DNA of 64,000 nucleotides from Micromonospora parathelypteridis (lineage in GTDB: Bacteria > Actinomycetota > Actinomycetes > Mycobacteriales > Micromonosporaceae), in the NCBI RefSeq assembly GCF_014201145.1, contig NZ_JACHDP010000001.1, forward strand, positions 2,666,001 to 2,730,000, written 5' to 3'. The position numbers and the translations under genes are program-made. Below the pieces are notes generated by a model that saw only the letters and a program-made list of their open reading frames with translations, made no database searches and was not told the origin of the DNA. Shown here piece by piece: positions 16,027-24,845 of the stretch (positions are counted from its first letter, which is position 1; each line of letters begins with the position of its first letter).

Positions 16027-18077
16027 AGGAACTCGTCAGCATTCTGGACGGCAACACCTTCCTGGTCAGCGACCGGCGGGGGGACATCGAGCCGTCCTAC
16101 GAGATCCCCACCGGGTTGTTCTCCTTCGACACCCGATTCCTGTCCAGGTGGGTGCTCACCCTGGACGGAGAGCGGCTGCACGCCCTCTCCGTCGACGACA
16201 CCGAGTCGTACCGCACCAAGTTCTTCCTCGCGCCCGGTGAACCCACGCACTATCTGGACGCGAAGGCATCGGTGATCCGCAGCCGGGCGATCGTGGGCAG
16301 CTTCGAGGAGGAGCTGACCGTGCTGAACCACACCGGTGCGGAGGTCGAGTTCACCGTCCGGGTCGAGATCGGGGCCGACTTCGCCGACCTCTTCGAGATC
16401 AAGCACCCCCGGGAGAAGCGCGGTCGGACGACGGTCTCGGTCTCTGCGGACGAGCTGCGGCTGACCTACCGCCGGGAGGCGTTCCACCGGGAGACGCTGG
16501 TCAAGACGACCACGCCGGCGCAGGTCGACGCCACCGGGATGACCTTCCGGATCCGGATCGCCCGCAACAGCAAGTGGACCACCCGGCTACACGTGTCCAG
16601 CGTCGTCTACGGGGCGCGTGGTGAGGACATCCGGGCCACCCTGCCGTACGGGGGCAGCCGCAGCGCGGACGCGATCCGGGCCGAGCAGCAGGAACTGATC
16701 GACCGGGCGCCGAAGCTCGGTTGCGACTGCCAGCCGCTGGCCGGGGCGTACCGGCGCAGCCTCGACGACCTGGCCGCTCTGCGCTACGAGTCGATCGCCC
16801 TGGGCGTGCGGCTGATCGCCGCGGGGCTGCCCTGGTTCATGACGCTGTTCGGCCGGGACAGCATCATCACCTCGTTGCAGGTGCTGCCGTTCCTACCGGA
16901 GTTGGTCCCGCCGACCATCCTGATGCTGGCCGGACTGCAGGGGCACCGGGTGGACGACTTCCGGGACGAGGAGCCCGGCAAGATCCTGCACGAGCTGCGG
17001 TACGGGGAGACCGCCGGCTTCGAGGAACAGCCGCACTCGCCGTACTACGGGTCGGCCGACTCCACGCCACTGTTCATCATCCTGATCGACGAGTACGAGC
17101 GCTGGACCGGCGACGCCGCGCTGGTCCGCCGGCTGGAGCCGCAGGTCCGCGCGGCACTGGAATGGATCGACACCTACGGTGACCTGCTCGGCACCGGCTA
17201 CCTCTGGTACCAGACCCGCAACCCGGAGACCGGTCTGCAGAACCAGTGCTGGAAGGACTCCTGGGACGGCATCTCGTACGCCGACGGCCAACTGCCCAGC
17301 TTCCCCCGGGCGACCTGCGAACTGCAGGGCTACGCGTACGACGCGAAGATCCGGGCGGCCCGACTGGCCCGGACCTTCTGGAACGACCCGGAGTACGCCG
17401 ACAAGCTGGAGCGGGAGGCCGCCGATCTCAAGCATCGGTTCGACCGCGACTTCTGGATCGACGACCGCGGGTACTACGCGCTGGCACTGGACGCCGACGG
17501 CCGGCAGGTGGACGCTCTGACCTCGAACATCGGGCACCTGCTGTGGAGCGGCATTGTGGACGAGTCCCGCGCCGCCAAGGTGGTCGAACACCTGCTCGGG
17601 CCACGCCTGTTCTCCGGATGGGGAGTGCGGACGCTCGCCGAGGACGAGGGGCGGTACAACCCAATCGGCTACCACGTCGGCACCGTGTGGCCCTTCGACA
17701 ACTCGATCATCACCTGGGGCTTGTGGCGGTACGGCTTTCGGGACGAGGCCGGGGTGATCTGCGACGCGATGCTGGCGGCGTCCGAGTTCTTCGGCGGGCG
17801 GCTGCCGGAGGCGTTCGCCGGTTACGCCCACGACCTCACCGAATACCCGGTGGAGTACCCGACCGCGTGCAGCCCGCAGGCCTGGTCGACCGGTACGCCG
17901 CTGCTGCTGTTGCGGGTGATCCTGGGGTTGGAGCCGCAGGGCGAGCACCTGATCATCGACCCGGCCGTGCCGCCGGGCATGGGCCGGGTCGAGCTGCTGG
18001 ACATCCCCGGCCGGTGGGGCATGGTCGACGCGTTGGGTCGCAGCCGTGGCCCGGAGGATCAGCCGCGCGACGGCTGA
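16023..18077 (+). CDS. Glycogen debranching enzyme-type amylo-alpha-1,6-glucosidase
   Basis: 684 aa. The N-terminal GDE_N_bis-like beta domain (about 1-250: DGNTFLVSDRRGDIEPSYEIPTG) precedes an (alpha/alpha)6 barrel with PWFMTLFGRDSIITSLQ, QCWKDSWDGISYADG and YPTACSPQAWSTGTPLLLLR, characteristic of the MGH/GH63-like debranching family. Removes alpha-1,6 branches or related glucosides; trehalose/glycogen metabolism is the probable context but no glg gene is next door. The GTG start overlaps the SCP2 gene. Confidence 0.88.
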   Translation: MKELVSILDGNTFLVSDRRGDIEPSYEIPTGLFSFDTRFLSRWVLTLDGERLHALSVDDTESYRTKFFLAPGEPTHYLDAKASVIRSRAIVGSFEEELTVLNHTGAEVEFTVRVEIGADFADLFEIKHPREKRGRTTVSVSADELRLTYRREAFHRETLVKTTTPAQVDATGMTFRIRIARNSKWTTRLHVSSVVYGARGEDIRATLPYGGSRSADAIRAEQQELIDRAPKLGCDCQPLAGAYRRSLDDLAALRYESIALGVRLIAAGLPWFMTLFGRDSIITSLQVLPFLPELVPPTILMLAGLQGHRVDDFRDEEPGKILHELRYGETAGFEEQPHSPYYGSADSTPLFIILIDEYERWTGDAALVRRLEPQVRAALEWIDTYGDLLGTGYLWYQTRNPETGLQNQCWKDSWDGISYADGQLPSFPRATCELQGYAYDAKIRAARLARTFWNDPEYADKLEREAADLKHRFDRDFWIDDRGYYALALDADGRQVDALTSNIGHLLWSGIVDESRAAKVVEHLLGPRLFSGWGVRTLAEDEGRYNPIGYHVGTVWPFDNSIITWGLWRYGFRDEAGVICDAMLAASEFFGGRLPEAFAGYAHDLTEYPVEYPTACSPQAWSTGTPLLLLRVILGLEPQGEHLIIDPAVPPGMGRVELLDIPGRWGMVDALGRSRGPEDQPRDG

Positions 18078-18095
18078 CCCGAGGACACGCCCGGC

Positions 18096-18959
18096 TCAGT
18101 CCGGGCAGCCGACGGTGGCGGCCAGTCTGGTGGCATCCGGGCTGAGCTCCGCCAGCACCGTGACCGCGCCGGTGCGGTACGCGTACACCGGGGGTTTGTC
18201 CAGCAGTGGGGCCTCGCCGGCCAGCGGGGCGAGGGCCTCGGTCGACGCGGCCTGGCCGGGGCCGTCCGCGGCCCGCGCGGTGCGGGCCAGCCCGCCGCCC
18301 GGGCAGGGCGCGGTGACCAGCTCCGGTGCCGCGTCGCTCGGCCGGCCGAGCGCCCGCAGCGCGGCGGTCAGGGCGGCAGCTTCCGGGCCGGCATCGGTCG
18401 CCGGGGCTGTCGTGTAACCCGAGCCGACCGGCCGACACCCGGTGTCGACGATCAGTCGCACCCGACCGTCCACGGTCGGCCGCCCCTCGACGGCCACGAA
18501 CTCCCCGGCGTCGGCGTGCAGCTCGGGGCCGTCCACCCCGGGCCCGACCCCGGCCCGCCAACTCGTCGGAAGCCGCTCGGCGATGCCGGCCAGCACGGCC
18601 CGCTCGGTGCCGGTGGGCGCGAGCACGCCGACCTCACGCCGCAGCCTTGCTCCGTCGGCGAACGGGGTGACTCGGCAGCCCGACGCGACCCGCGCCGGAC
18701 TCAGCTCCAGCAGACCGGCTGCGCCGGCGGCCCGGGAAAGCTCGCCGATTGCCCGGTCGACCACCGGGCCGGCCTGGCCGAGGGTACGTTGCTCGCGCAC
18801 GGTCGGCGGGTCGTTGCGGACCGACATCCAGGCGAGCAGGGCCAGCAACACGACCCAGGCCGCGGTCGCGGCCAGCAGCCAGCGCCGCCACGACCGGACC
18901 GGCGCCGGCGCGGCGGGACCGGCCGAAGAAGCCCAACCCGTCTGGACAGCACCGCTCAC
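18096..18959 (-). CDS. Hypothetical membrane-anchored protein
   Basis: 287 aa, family not recognised. One transmembrane helix at about residues 28-46 (LLAATAAWVVLLALLAWMSV) after a short cytoplasmic Pro/Ala/Arg segment; the rest is an extracytoplasmic domain with four cysteines (GCRVTPF, TGCRPVGSG, APCPGGG, GCPD near the C-terminus) that may form disulfides. Two apparent half-repeats each begin with ELSPAR or ELSPDA. GTG start. Tail-to-tail with the debranching gene. Confidence 0.7.
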   Translation of the reverse strand: MSGAVQTGWASSAGPAAPAPVRSWRRWLLAATAAWVVLLALLAWMSVRNDPPTVREQRTLGQAGPVVDRAIGELSRAAGAAGLLELSPARVASGCRVTPFADGARLRREVGVLAPTGTERAVLAGIAERLPTSWRAGVGPGVDGPELHADAGEFVAVEGRPTVDGRVRLIVDTGCRPVGSGYTTAPATDAGPEAAALTAALRALGRPSDAAPELVTAPCPGGGLARTARAADGPGQAASTEALAPLAGEAPLLDKPPVYAYRTGAVTVLAELSPDATRLAATVGCPD

Positions 18960-18971
18960 CCGGCCATGGTG

Positions 18972-19235
18972 TCACGGGCGGTCCGGTGGCCCGGCGGCGG
19001 AGGAGGGCGGGATGCGGACCGGCGGCGTCGAGCCACCCGAGGGCGGGAACAGTATCGCCCGCAGCTGGGTCAGGTCGGCGCAGCTCACCACCGAACCGGC
19101 CCCGTCGAGCTGTCGCAGCACCCGCTCAAGCACCGAGGCATCCGCGCTGACGCAGAACACGATCGAAACTTCTTCGTCAGACACGCCACCGCCACCCGCA
19201 CCAACCGTGATCTCCACCCATAAATAGTGACGCAT
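18972..19235 (-). CDS. Small hypothetical protein
   Basis: 87 aa, not recognised. Central segment VSIVFCVSADASVLERVLRQLDGAGSVVSCADLTQL reads as an alternating strand/helix fold, and the tail is Pro/Ser-rich. GAAAGG lies 8 nt before the ATG; an internal GTG at residue 18 (VSDEEVSIVF) is an alternative. It precedes the membrane-anchored hypothetical gene by 12 bp and may be co-transcribed. Confidence 0.5.
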   Translation of the reverse strand: MRHYLWVEITVGAGGGGVSDEEVSIVFCVSADASVLERVLRQLDGAGSVVSCADLTQLRAILFPPSGGSTPPVRIPPSSAAGPPDRP

Positions 19236-19298
19236 GCCGATGCCTTTCGGAGGCCTGCATGGCCGCCCCCGACTGACACACCGCCCGAACCTGCGGAA

Positions 19299-19340
19299 CG
19301 ACGAGGGCCGGCCACCCGTGCGGGTAACCGGCCCTCGTCG
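19299..19340 (-). terminator. Hairpin downstream of sseC-like gene
   Basis: Perfect 13-bp arms CGACGAGGGCCGG and CCGGCCCTCGTCG (19299-19311 and 19328-19340) around a 16-nt loop that can pair further (CCCGTGCGGG). It follows the sseC-like stop by 14 bp, so it probably ends the cysA2-sseC transcript. Confidence 0.65.
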
Positions 19341-19354
19341 ATCAGAGCAGTGGG

Positions 19355-19675
19355 TCAGGCGACAGTGACGCCAACCTCGTTGACACCCCGGCCTGCGGTG
19401 ACGGCCGTGTCGCCGTTGCCGTGCCGGGACAGCGCCCGAAGCGTCCAGGTGCCCGGCGCGGCGAAGAACCGGAACTGGCCGGCCGCCGAGGTCACCACCT
19501 CGGCGGTGAACTCACCGGTCGAGTCGAGCAGCCGGACGTACGCGCCCGGCACCGGCTCGTCCTCAGCGGAGCGGACGATGCCGGTGATCACGGTTTCCTT
19601 CTCCAGGTCGAGGCTGGCCGGCAGCGGCGCGGCCTGATCCGGTGCGGCGCAACCCGCGGCGATGGGAAGAGTCAT
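19355..19675 (-). CDS. DUF1416 protein (SseC-like)
   Basis: 106 aa beta-rich protein of the DUF1416/SseC family. Sequence shows a transthyretin/carboxypeptidase-regulatory-like repeat: ITGIVRSAEDEPVPGAYVRLLDSTGEFTAEV and GQFRFFAAPGTWTLRALSR. In mycobacteria SseC always follows the thiosulfate sulfurtransferase CysA2/CysA3, as here where the two genes are 2 bp apart. Function is unproven; it may assist the sulfurtransferase. Expected to be controlled with cysA2 by the Cys leader. Confidence 0.88.
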   Translation of the reverse strand: MTLPIAAGCAAPDQAAPLPASLDLEKETVITGIVRSAEDEPVPGAYVRLLDSTGEFTAEVVTSAAGQFRFFAAPGTWTLRALSRHGNGDTAVTAGRGVNEVGVTVA

Positions 19676-19677
19676 GA

Positions 19678-20526
19678 TCAGACCTCCCCGGGTTCGTCGC
19701 CGAGCGCGACCGGCACGCCGACCAGCGAGCCGTACTCGGTCCAGGAACCGTCGTAGTTCTTGACGTTGCGGTGGCCCAGCAGCTCCTGCAGCACGAACCA
19801 GGTGTGCGAGGAGCGCTCACCGATGCGGCAGTAGGCGATGGTCTCCTTGCCGTCGTCGAGCCCCGCGTCGCCGTAGATCCGGCGCAGCTCGTCGTCGGAC
19901 CGGAAGGTGCCGTCCTCGTTGGCCGCCTTCGACCACGGGACGCTGATCGCGGTGGGGATGTGACCGGCCCGCTGCGCCTGCTCCTGCGGCAGGTGGGCGG
20001 GGGCGAGCAACCGGCCGGCGAACTCGTCGGGGCTGCGCACGTCGACCAGGTTCTTGGTGCCGATCGCAGCGACCACCTCGTCGCGGAAGGCCCGGATGGA
20101 GCTGTCCGGCTCCTGCGCGACGTACTGCGTCGCCGGGCGGGACACCGCGTCGGTGACCAGCGGGCGAGCATCCAGCTCCCACTTCTTGCGACCGCCGTCG
20201 AGCAGCTTCACGTCGCCGTGCCCGTAGAGCTTGAAGTACCAGTACGCGTACGCGGCGAACCAGTTGTTGTTACCGCCGTAGAGGATGACGGTGTCGTCGT
20301 TGCTGATGCCCCGCTCGGAGAGCAACGCCTCGAACTGGGTCTTGTTGACGAAGTCCCGGCGGACCTGGTCCTGCAGGTCGGTCTTCCAGTCAATCTTGAT
20401 GGCGCCAGCGATGTGGCCGGTGTCGTAGGCCGAGGTGTCCTCGTCGACCTCGACGAAGACGACGCCCGGGGCGCCGAGGTTCTTCTCGGCCCACTCGGCC
20501 GAAACGAGTGCGGTGTCGCGACTCAT
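19678..20526 (-). CDS. Thiosulfate sulfurtransferase (tandem rhodanese, CysA2-like)
   Basis: 282 aa with two rhodanese domains. The C-terminal catalytic loop is CRIGERSS with the persulfide Cys near residue 236; the N-terminal domain is inactive (GGNNNW in place of the loop). Transfers sulfane sulfur from thiosulfate or another donor to thiol acceptors. ATG 20526 is preceded by AGGGAGTG; a frame from 20562 exists but is less likely. A leader peptide and hairpins lie upstream (20664-20824), so expression is probably Cys-controlled. Confidence 0.92.
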   Translation of the reverse strand: MSRDTALVSAEWAEKNLGAPGVVFVEVDEDTSAYDTGHIAGAIKIDWKTDLQDQVRRDFVNKTQFEALLSERGISNDDTVILYGGNNNWFAAYAYWYFKLYGHGDVKLLDGGRKKWELDARPLVTDAVSRPATQYVAQEPDSSIRAFRDEVVAAIGTKNLVDVRSPDEFAGRLLAPAHLPQEQAQRAGHIPTAISVPWSKAANEDGTFRSDDELRRIYGDAGLDDGKETIAYCRIGERSSHTWFVLQELLGHRNVKNYDGSWTEYGSLVGVPVALGDEPGEV

Positions 20527-20663
20527 CGAATCACTCCCTGGTGAGGATGGATGGTGAGCCAACGCGCGAGTATCGATGGGTGTAGCTGTCGCACCACGCG
20601 CGGGACCCAGCGGAAGGACGGGATCACGGGTTCGTGCGACGGCGCCGCTGCCGGTCGTTCGGT

Positions 20664-20716
20664 GGGTTCACCGGAAGGTGCGAGAACCCTGTGCCGGTGG
20701 CCGCCGTCAGGCGGCC
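20664..20716 (-). promoter_or_regulatory. Hairpins between Cys leader and cysA2 (putative attenuator)
   Basis: Two stable stem-loops: GGCCGCC/GGCGGCC (20699-20705 and 20710-20716), about 17 nt after the leader stop, and GGGTTCACC paired with GGTG...GAACCC (about 20664-20690). Together with the leader they make a plausible attenuation or ribosome-access switch. No clear T-run follows, so control may be by translation or Rho. The rest of the 20527-20663 gap shows nothing more. Confidence 0.45.
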
Positions 20717-20732
20717 GGAGACAGCCCCGCCG

Positions 20733-20810
20733 TCAGATGACGGGGCGACACAGGCAGGTGGCCACGCGGCACAGGTCGACCGCGCGCCGTTTGGTGAGGT
20801 GGGTCCCCAT
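20733..20810 (-). CDS. Cysteine-rich leader peptide (cysA2 attenuator)
   Basis: 25-codon frame on the minus strand starting at ATG 20810. The peptide ends RAVDLCRVATCLCRPVI and carries three Cys and three nearby Arg codons (Cys at 14, 19, 21), the signature of the actinobacterial VDLCR-type leader peptides found upstream of sulfur genes. A TAGGCT -10 box 8 nt upstream predicts a leaderless message, as described for polycysteine leader ORFs of the mycobacterial cysA2 operon. Ribosome stalling at Cys codons when Cys-tRNA is low would change the downstream fold and raise cysA2-sseC expression (inference). Confidence 0.8.
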   Translation of the reverse strand: MGTHLTKRRAVDLCRVATCLCRPVI

Positions 20811-20818
20811 GGGCAGGG

Positions 20819-20824
20819 AGCCTA
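20819..20824 (-). promoter_or_regulatory. -10 box of the cysA2 leader transcript
   Basis: TAGGCT on the minus strand, with GTGGCA 17 bp further upstream as a -35-like element. Its position puts the transcript start at or next to the A of the leader ATG. Confidence 0.55.
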
Positions 20825-20903
20825 CCAGCCGGTGACCGTGCTGCCACTGGGCCGACCACCATCCGGGAATGACCCGGCCCGCCGGCCGGACCGGCGTCGC
20901 ACC

Positions 20904-21692
20904 TCAGCCAGCGGAATTGATGGGTACGTTCTTCGCGTCGGCGGTGACCGCCAACCCTTCCGGCAGTGGTCGAACCTCCCGGACGGCGAGCTGGAACGGC
21001 AGGTCGGGCAGGGGTACGTCGATGGAGATGCTCTTCGCGTAGTTGCTCAGGAAGGCGCGGGCCAGCGGCAGGTTCGGCAGACCCGCGGCGTCCAGGTCGT
21101 TGAACCGCAGGGCGACGGCGCCGTTGTCGGCGACGGTGACGTCGGCGGTGCCGCTGATGGTGAGCTTCTGACCGAGGATGTCGGCCGGGGCCGTGACGGC
21201 CAGCTTGCCGTTCTGCTCGCCGAGGGTGAGCCCGGGCCGCTTCAGCAGTGCCGCGAGACTGTCGTAGCTGATCGTGCCGGTGCCCTTGACGGTGTCCGCG
21301 ACGACATCCCCCTGGCCGCTGCGCAGAGTGTCCAGCGAGGCACGCACGTTGCGAGCATCCACGTCCAGCACCGGCAACTGCACCGCGCCGCCCTCGACCG
21401 AGGCCTGCACGTCCCGCAGCTTGATGGTGATCCGTTCGTAGCGGCCGTCGAGCACCTGGGTGAGGAACGGAATTCCGGCCACTTCCACGTCGGGCCTGGT
21501 GGACTGCGCGCCCTGCTTGGCGACCTCCTGGCTGACGCGGTCGGCAATGGTCCGCTCGGCCACCCCGACCGCTACCCGGTCCGCGACCACCAGCAACCCC
21601 GCCAGCAGCAGGAGCAGAACGAACAACCCGATGAGCAGCTTGCGACCACGCCGCCGGGGCCGGACCTCACTCGCCGGATACTCCTGCGCCAC
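20904..21692 (-). CDS. lmeA: LmeA-like DUF2993 phospholipid-binding protein
   Basis: 262 aa. A basic N-terminus (RPRRRGRK) is followed by one helix at about 19-40 (LLIGLFVLLLLLAGLLVVAD), a signal anchor, then the DUF2993 domain (VEVAGIPFLTQVLDGRYERITIKL). The mycobacterial homologue Rv0817c (LmeA) sits in the periplasm, binds phospholipids and is needed for lipomannan maturation. GGAGG lies 4 nt before the GTG. Gene order beside cysA2 and glnR matches mycobacteria. Confidence 0.85.
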   Translation of the reverse strand: MAQEYPASEVRPRRRGRKLLIGLFVLLLLLAGLLVVADRVAVGVAERTIADRVSQEVAKQGAQSTRPDVEVAGIPFLTQVLDGRYERITIKLRDVQASVEGGAVQLPVLDVDARNVRASLDTLRSGQGDVVADTVKGTGTISYDSLAALLKRPGLTLGEQNGKLAVTAPADILGQKLTISGTADVTVADNGAVALRFNDLDAAGLPNLPLARAFLSNYAKSISIDVPLPDLPFQLAVREVRPLPEGLAVTADAKNVPINSAG

Positions 21693-21797
21693 GCCGCCTC
21701 CTGTCTCCGCCCGCCGAGGTGCGACGGGTCGTCCGTGCCGGTGCCGCAGCGCGGCGCACCCATAGGTACCCGACCGGCTCCGGGCTCAACCGTGCCT

Positions 21798-22856
21798 TCA
21801 GAGGAAGAGCATGCACATGGCGTACGCGGCCGGCGCGGCGAGAGCGAAGCCACCGAGCGGACCCTGCATGTGCCGGGCCACCCACATCGTGGGCGGTTCG
21901 CCGGCCATCAGGCGGCCCGCCTCGGCGTACCCCACGGCGAGATCGGAGAGGACGGCCGTGACCGCCGCGACCAGGCCGATCACGGCGGCCCGGGTCGGCG
22001 TGAAGGGAGCCACCAGGTAGCTGCCGAGCAGCGCGCTGGTGAGCGTGCCGACCATCGCGCCGGCCACCACCCCAGCGGCGCCCCGGGGCACCTGCGGAGC
22101 CAGCCGGGGCCAGGGCAGCACGGCGTCGGTGAGCCGGGCGACGGTCAGCGCGACACCGCTCGCGGACAGGCAGATCGTGATCGCCTGGGTGCCGGCCGGG
22201 ATCCGGCTGAGCACGATCAGGGTGCCGAAGGCCACCACCCCGACCACGATGAGCAGCGTCGCGCCGAGTGAGTCGGTGACCCGGACCCGGTCGACCCGGC
22301 GGACCAACTGGCCGAGCACCGCGGCGAGGAACCCGCCGACGGCCAGGTAGCCCAGCGGGGCCAGGCCGGCGATGTCGGTCTGCACCGCGGCGATGTCCGC
22401 GAGCGCCGCGACCGCGGCGCTGATCCCGGCGACGACCAGCAGCGCGGGCGGTCGCATGGCCATCGTCCAGGCGAGCACGAACAGCAACTGGACACCGAAG
22501 ATGATGAAGGCGAACGGCAGCCGGTGACCGGGGCCCGACGTCTGCGCGCCGAGCACCAGGCCGACGCCGAGCAGCGCGGCGAAGCCGGCGATGGTCACCG
22601 CCAGTTGGCGACGCACCTCGACCGGGGGTACGACCTCCTCCTCCGGCTCGTCGACCTCATCCTCGGATCGGCGAGCCGGCTCGCCGGCACGACGGGCACG
22701 ACGAGGCCCACCCCGTTCGCGACGATCGCCGTCGGCGGGTGCCGGACCGGTACGCGGGGCGGGCGGGTGGCCGCGGGTCGGTGCGGCGGCCGGACCCGGG
22801 TGGGGCCCAGCGGGCCACGATTCGCGGCCCGCCTCGGGCGAGGTGGAGGGAAACAC
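21798..22856 (-). CDS. Multi-pass membrane protein, CdsA-like appearance
   Basis: 352 aa. First ~78 residues are charged and Pro-rich, probably disordered; the rest holds about eight hydrophobic helices ending in PAAYAMCMLFL. Topology and the run SDLAVGYAEAGR resemble phosphatidate cytidylyltransferase-related proteins, but the CdsA signature is not visible, so only a membrane protein is called. GTG start with CACGAT 6 nt upstream (22863-22868). Divergent from glnR. Confidence 0.75.
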   Translation of the reverse strand: MFPSTSPEAGRESWPAGPHPGPAAAPTRGHPPAPRTGPAPADGDRRERGGPRRARRAGEPARRSEDEVDEPEEEVVPPVEVRRQLAVTIAGFAALLGVGLVLGAQTSGPGHRLPFAFIIFGVQLLFVLAWTMAMRPPALLVVAGISAAVAALADIAAVQTDIAGLAPLGYLAVGGFLAAVLGQLVRRVDRVRVTDSLGATLLIVVGVVAFGTLIVLSRIPAGTQAITICLSASGVALTVARLTDAVLPWPRLAPQVPRGAAGVVAGAMVGTLTSALLGSYLVAPFTPTRAAVIGLVAAVTAVLSDLAVGYAEAGRLMAGEPPTMWVARHMQGPLGGFALAAPAAYAMCMLFL

Positions 22857-22986
22857 GACCCGATCGTGCCAGACCGACCGCCCGGCGCGGTGGTCACGGG
22901 TTTCAGCAACGTTAAAATCTATGCCACGATCAGGGGCAAGCTAGACAAACGGGAAATGGCCTGACTGCGCGGCCGAGGCGATCGGT

Positions 22987-22992
22987 TAGGCT
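22987..22992 (+). promoter_or_regulatory. Possible glnR promoter -10
   Basis: TAGGCT about 110 nt before the glnR start, implying a 5' UTR of roughly 100 nt. The -35 is poor. The AT-rich segment at 22908-22950 just upstream may be an activator site; I found no good match to a GlnR box. Confidence 0.35.
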
Positions 22993-23103
22993 CAACGCGT
23001 TACCCGCCCGTCAGCGACGCCGGGACCACGCAATTTCTCAGCGCACTCCACCGTGAGTGTGTCTGGTCGCGTGCGGCCCCGCGCCGCCGGGACGGAGGTG
23101 ATC

Positions 23104-23817
23104 GTGGAGATCCTGTTGCTGGTGACCGCGCGCGCAGGCGAACCGTCGGCAGTGCTGCCGGCACTCGACCTGCTGCCGCACTCGGTCCGCACCGCGCCGC
23201 GCGACGTCCGCACTCTTGTCGCCGGCCCCAGCCCGGACGCGGTGATGGTGGACGCCCGGTCCGAGTTGAGCGAGGCCCGCGCGACCTGCCGAATGCTGCA
23301 CGCCACCGGGCTCGGCGTGCCGCTGGTCGCGGTGGTGACCGAGGCCGGCCTGATCGCGCTGAACGCCGACTGGGGCGTCGACGACGTCATCCTCGCCTCC
23401 GCCGGCCCCGCCGAGGTCGAGGCACGGCTGCGACTGGCGGTGGGCCGACTGAGCAACGCGACCGCCGGCGCGGGCGGCTCGATCCGGGCCGGCGAGCTGA
23501 CCATCGACCCGGACACGTACGCGGCCAAGCTCAAGGGTCGCCCGCTCGACCTCACCTACAAGGAGTTCGAGCTGCTGAAGTTCCTGGCCCAGCACCCGGG
23601 TCGGGTGTTCACCCGGGACCAGCTCCTGCGCGAGGTCTGGGGCTACGACTACTTCGGCGGCACCCGCACAGTGGACGTGCACGTCCGGCGACTACGCGCC
23701 AAGCTCGGCTCGGAGTACGAGTCGATGATCGGCACCGTTCGCCAGGTCGGCTACAAGTTCGTCGTGCCGCCGTCGCGGTCGCTGGCCGAGGCGGAGCACG
23801 CGCCCCTGCCGGTCTGA
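23104..23817 (+). CDS. glnR: GlnR-type nitrogen regulator (OmpR-like)
   Basis: 237 aa global nitrogen regulator. The N-terminal receiver-like domain ([56 protein letters not shown]) closely resembles Streptomyces GlnR, which works without a partner kinase. The winged helix reads [53 protein letters not shown] in sections. GTG 23104 is chosen because GGAGGTGATC lies directly before it. Position between lmeA and mshD matches Rv0818. Expected targets are ammonium and glutamine genes, with cross-talk to phosphate control. Confidence 0.93.
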   Translation: MEILLLVTARAGEPSAVLPALDLLPHSVRTAPRDVRTLVAGPSPDAVMVDARSELSEARATCRMLHATGLGVPLVAVVTEAGLIALNADWGVDDVILASAGPAEVEARLRLAVGRLSNATAGAGGSIRAGELTIDPDTYAAKLKGRPLDLTYKEFELLKFLAQHPGRVFTRDQLLREVWGYDYFGGTRTVDVHVRRLRAKLGSEYESMIGTVRQVGYKFVVPPSRSLAEAEHAPLPV

Positions 23818-23972
23818 TTCGCGCGGTCGCTCCTAGCGATTTCCCATATGCCCTTTTTGCGCAGCTTGGCAGTCCTATTCTGACTGCCGGGTTTGTCGGA
23901 GAAAGGGGCGACGGTGCGCGCAGTGACCACGGGGGCGACGGACCGCCCTGAGCGGCCAACCAGGCGGAAGCC

Positions 23973-24845
23973 GTGAATCGGGGCGACTCGACCGCAAGAG
24001 CGGCGGGGATCGTGACGCTGGTGGTGGCGGCGCTGCTCGGCTCGGCGTACGTGCTGGGCCGCAGTCTCGTCCCCGACCAGCAGGCCCAACGACACTCCAC
24101 CGGGGTCACGTCGAACGTCGACGTACCGGACTACGCCGACCAACCCAGCGGCGGTGAGCCGACCGCCGCCCCAAGCGCCAGCGGCCTGACCGGCCCCCCC
24201 GAGGCCGGCCAGGACGGGACGGGACGGGACGCCGGGGGCGACAAGCTGTTCGGCGCACACGCCACCACCGGCTCCCGCCGGCTCGCGCTGACCTTCGACG
24301 ACGGGCCGGACCCGCAGTACACCCCGCAGGTCCTCGCCACGCTGCGCGAATTCGACGTGCGGGCCACGTTCTGCGTGGTCGGTGAGAACGCCCAGAATCA
24401 CCCCGAAATGATCCAGGCGATCGTCAACGACGGGCACACCCTGTGCAACCACTCGTGGAACCACGACGTCGGCCTGGGCGCCCGATCGGCCGACGCGATC
24501 CGCTCCGACCTCCTGCGCACCAACGAGGCGATCCGGGCGGCGGTGCCGGACGCACCGATTGTCTGGTACCGCCAGCCCGGCGGCGCCTGGACGTACCCGG
24601 TGGTGTCGGTGGCGAGCCAGCTCGGCATGACCCCGCTGCACTGGTCGGTGGACCCGTCGGACTGGGAACTGCCCGGCGCCGGCCAGATCACCGCGACGGT
24701 GCTGACCCAGGCCGAACCGGGCTCGGTGGTGCTGCTGCACGACGCCGGCGGGAACCGCCAGGGCACGGTGGACGCCCTGCGCCGGATCCTGCCCGACCTG
24801 ACCGCCCGGTTCGAGCTGGAGGCGCTGCCCACCGATCCGACGTGA
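23973..24845 (+). CDS. Polysaccharide deacetylase (CE4)
   Basis: 290 aa secreted or membrane-anchored deacetylase. Residues 11-30 form a signal anchor (GIVTLVVAALLGSAYVLGRS), then a Thr/Ser/Pro-rich linker to about 100. CE4 motifs are complete: TFDDGPD, HSWNHD, YRQPGG, DPSDW and LLHD. Removes N- or O-acetyl groups from peptidoglycan, chitin or xylan; peptidoglycan modification is likely for a genomic singleton. GTG start with GGCGGAAG upstream. Not part of the glnR/mshD order in mycobacteria. Confidence 0.9.
   Translation: MNRGDSTARAAGIVTLVVAALLGSAYVLGRSLVPDQQAQRHSTGVTSNVDVPDYADQPSGGEPTAAPSASGLTGPPEAGQDGTGRDAGGDKLFGAHATTGSRRLALTFDDGPDPQYTPQVLATLREFDVRATFCVVGENAQNHPEMIQAIVNDGHTLCNHSWNHDVGLGARSADAIRSDLLRTNEAIRAAVPDAPIVWYRQPGGAWTYPVVSVASQLGMTPLHWSVDPSDWELPGAGQITATVLTQAEPGSVVLLHDAGGNRQGTVDALRRILPDLTARFELEALPTDPT

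Noticed and set aside
20634..22271. A 545-residue plus-strand frame opposite lmeA and the membrane protein gene
   Set aside because: Its composition is Arg/Gln/Pro-rich as in an antisense shadow, with no domain; the minus strand has clear lmeA.
22857..23103. GlnR box upstream of glnR
   Set aside because: I looked for the gTnAC-N6-GaAAc pattern and found only weak partial matches, so no box is claimed.
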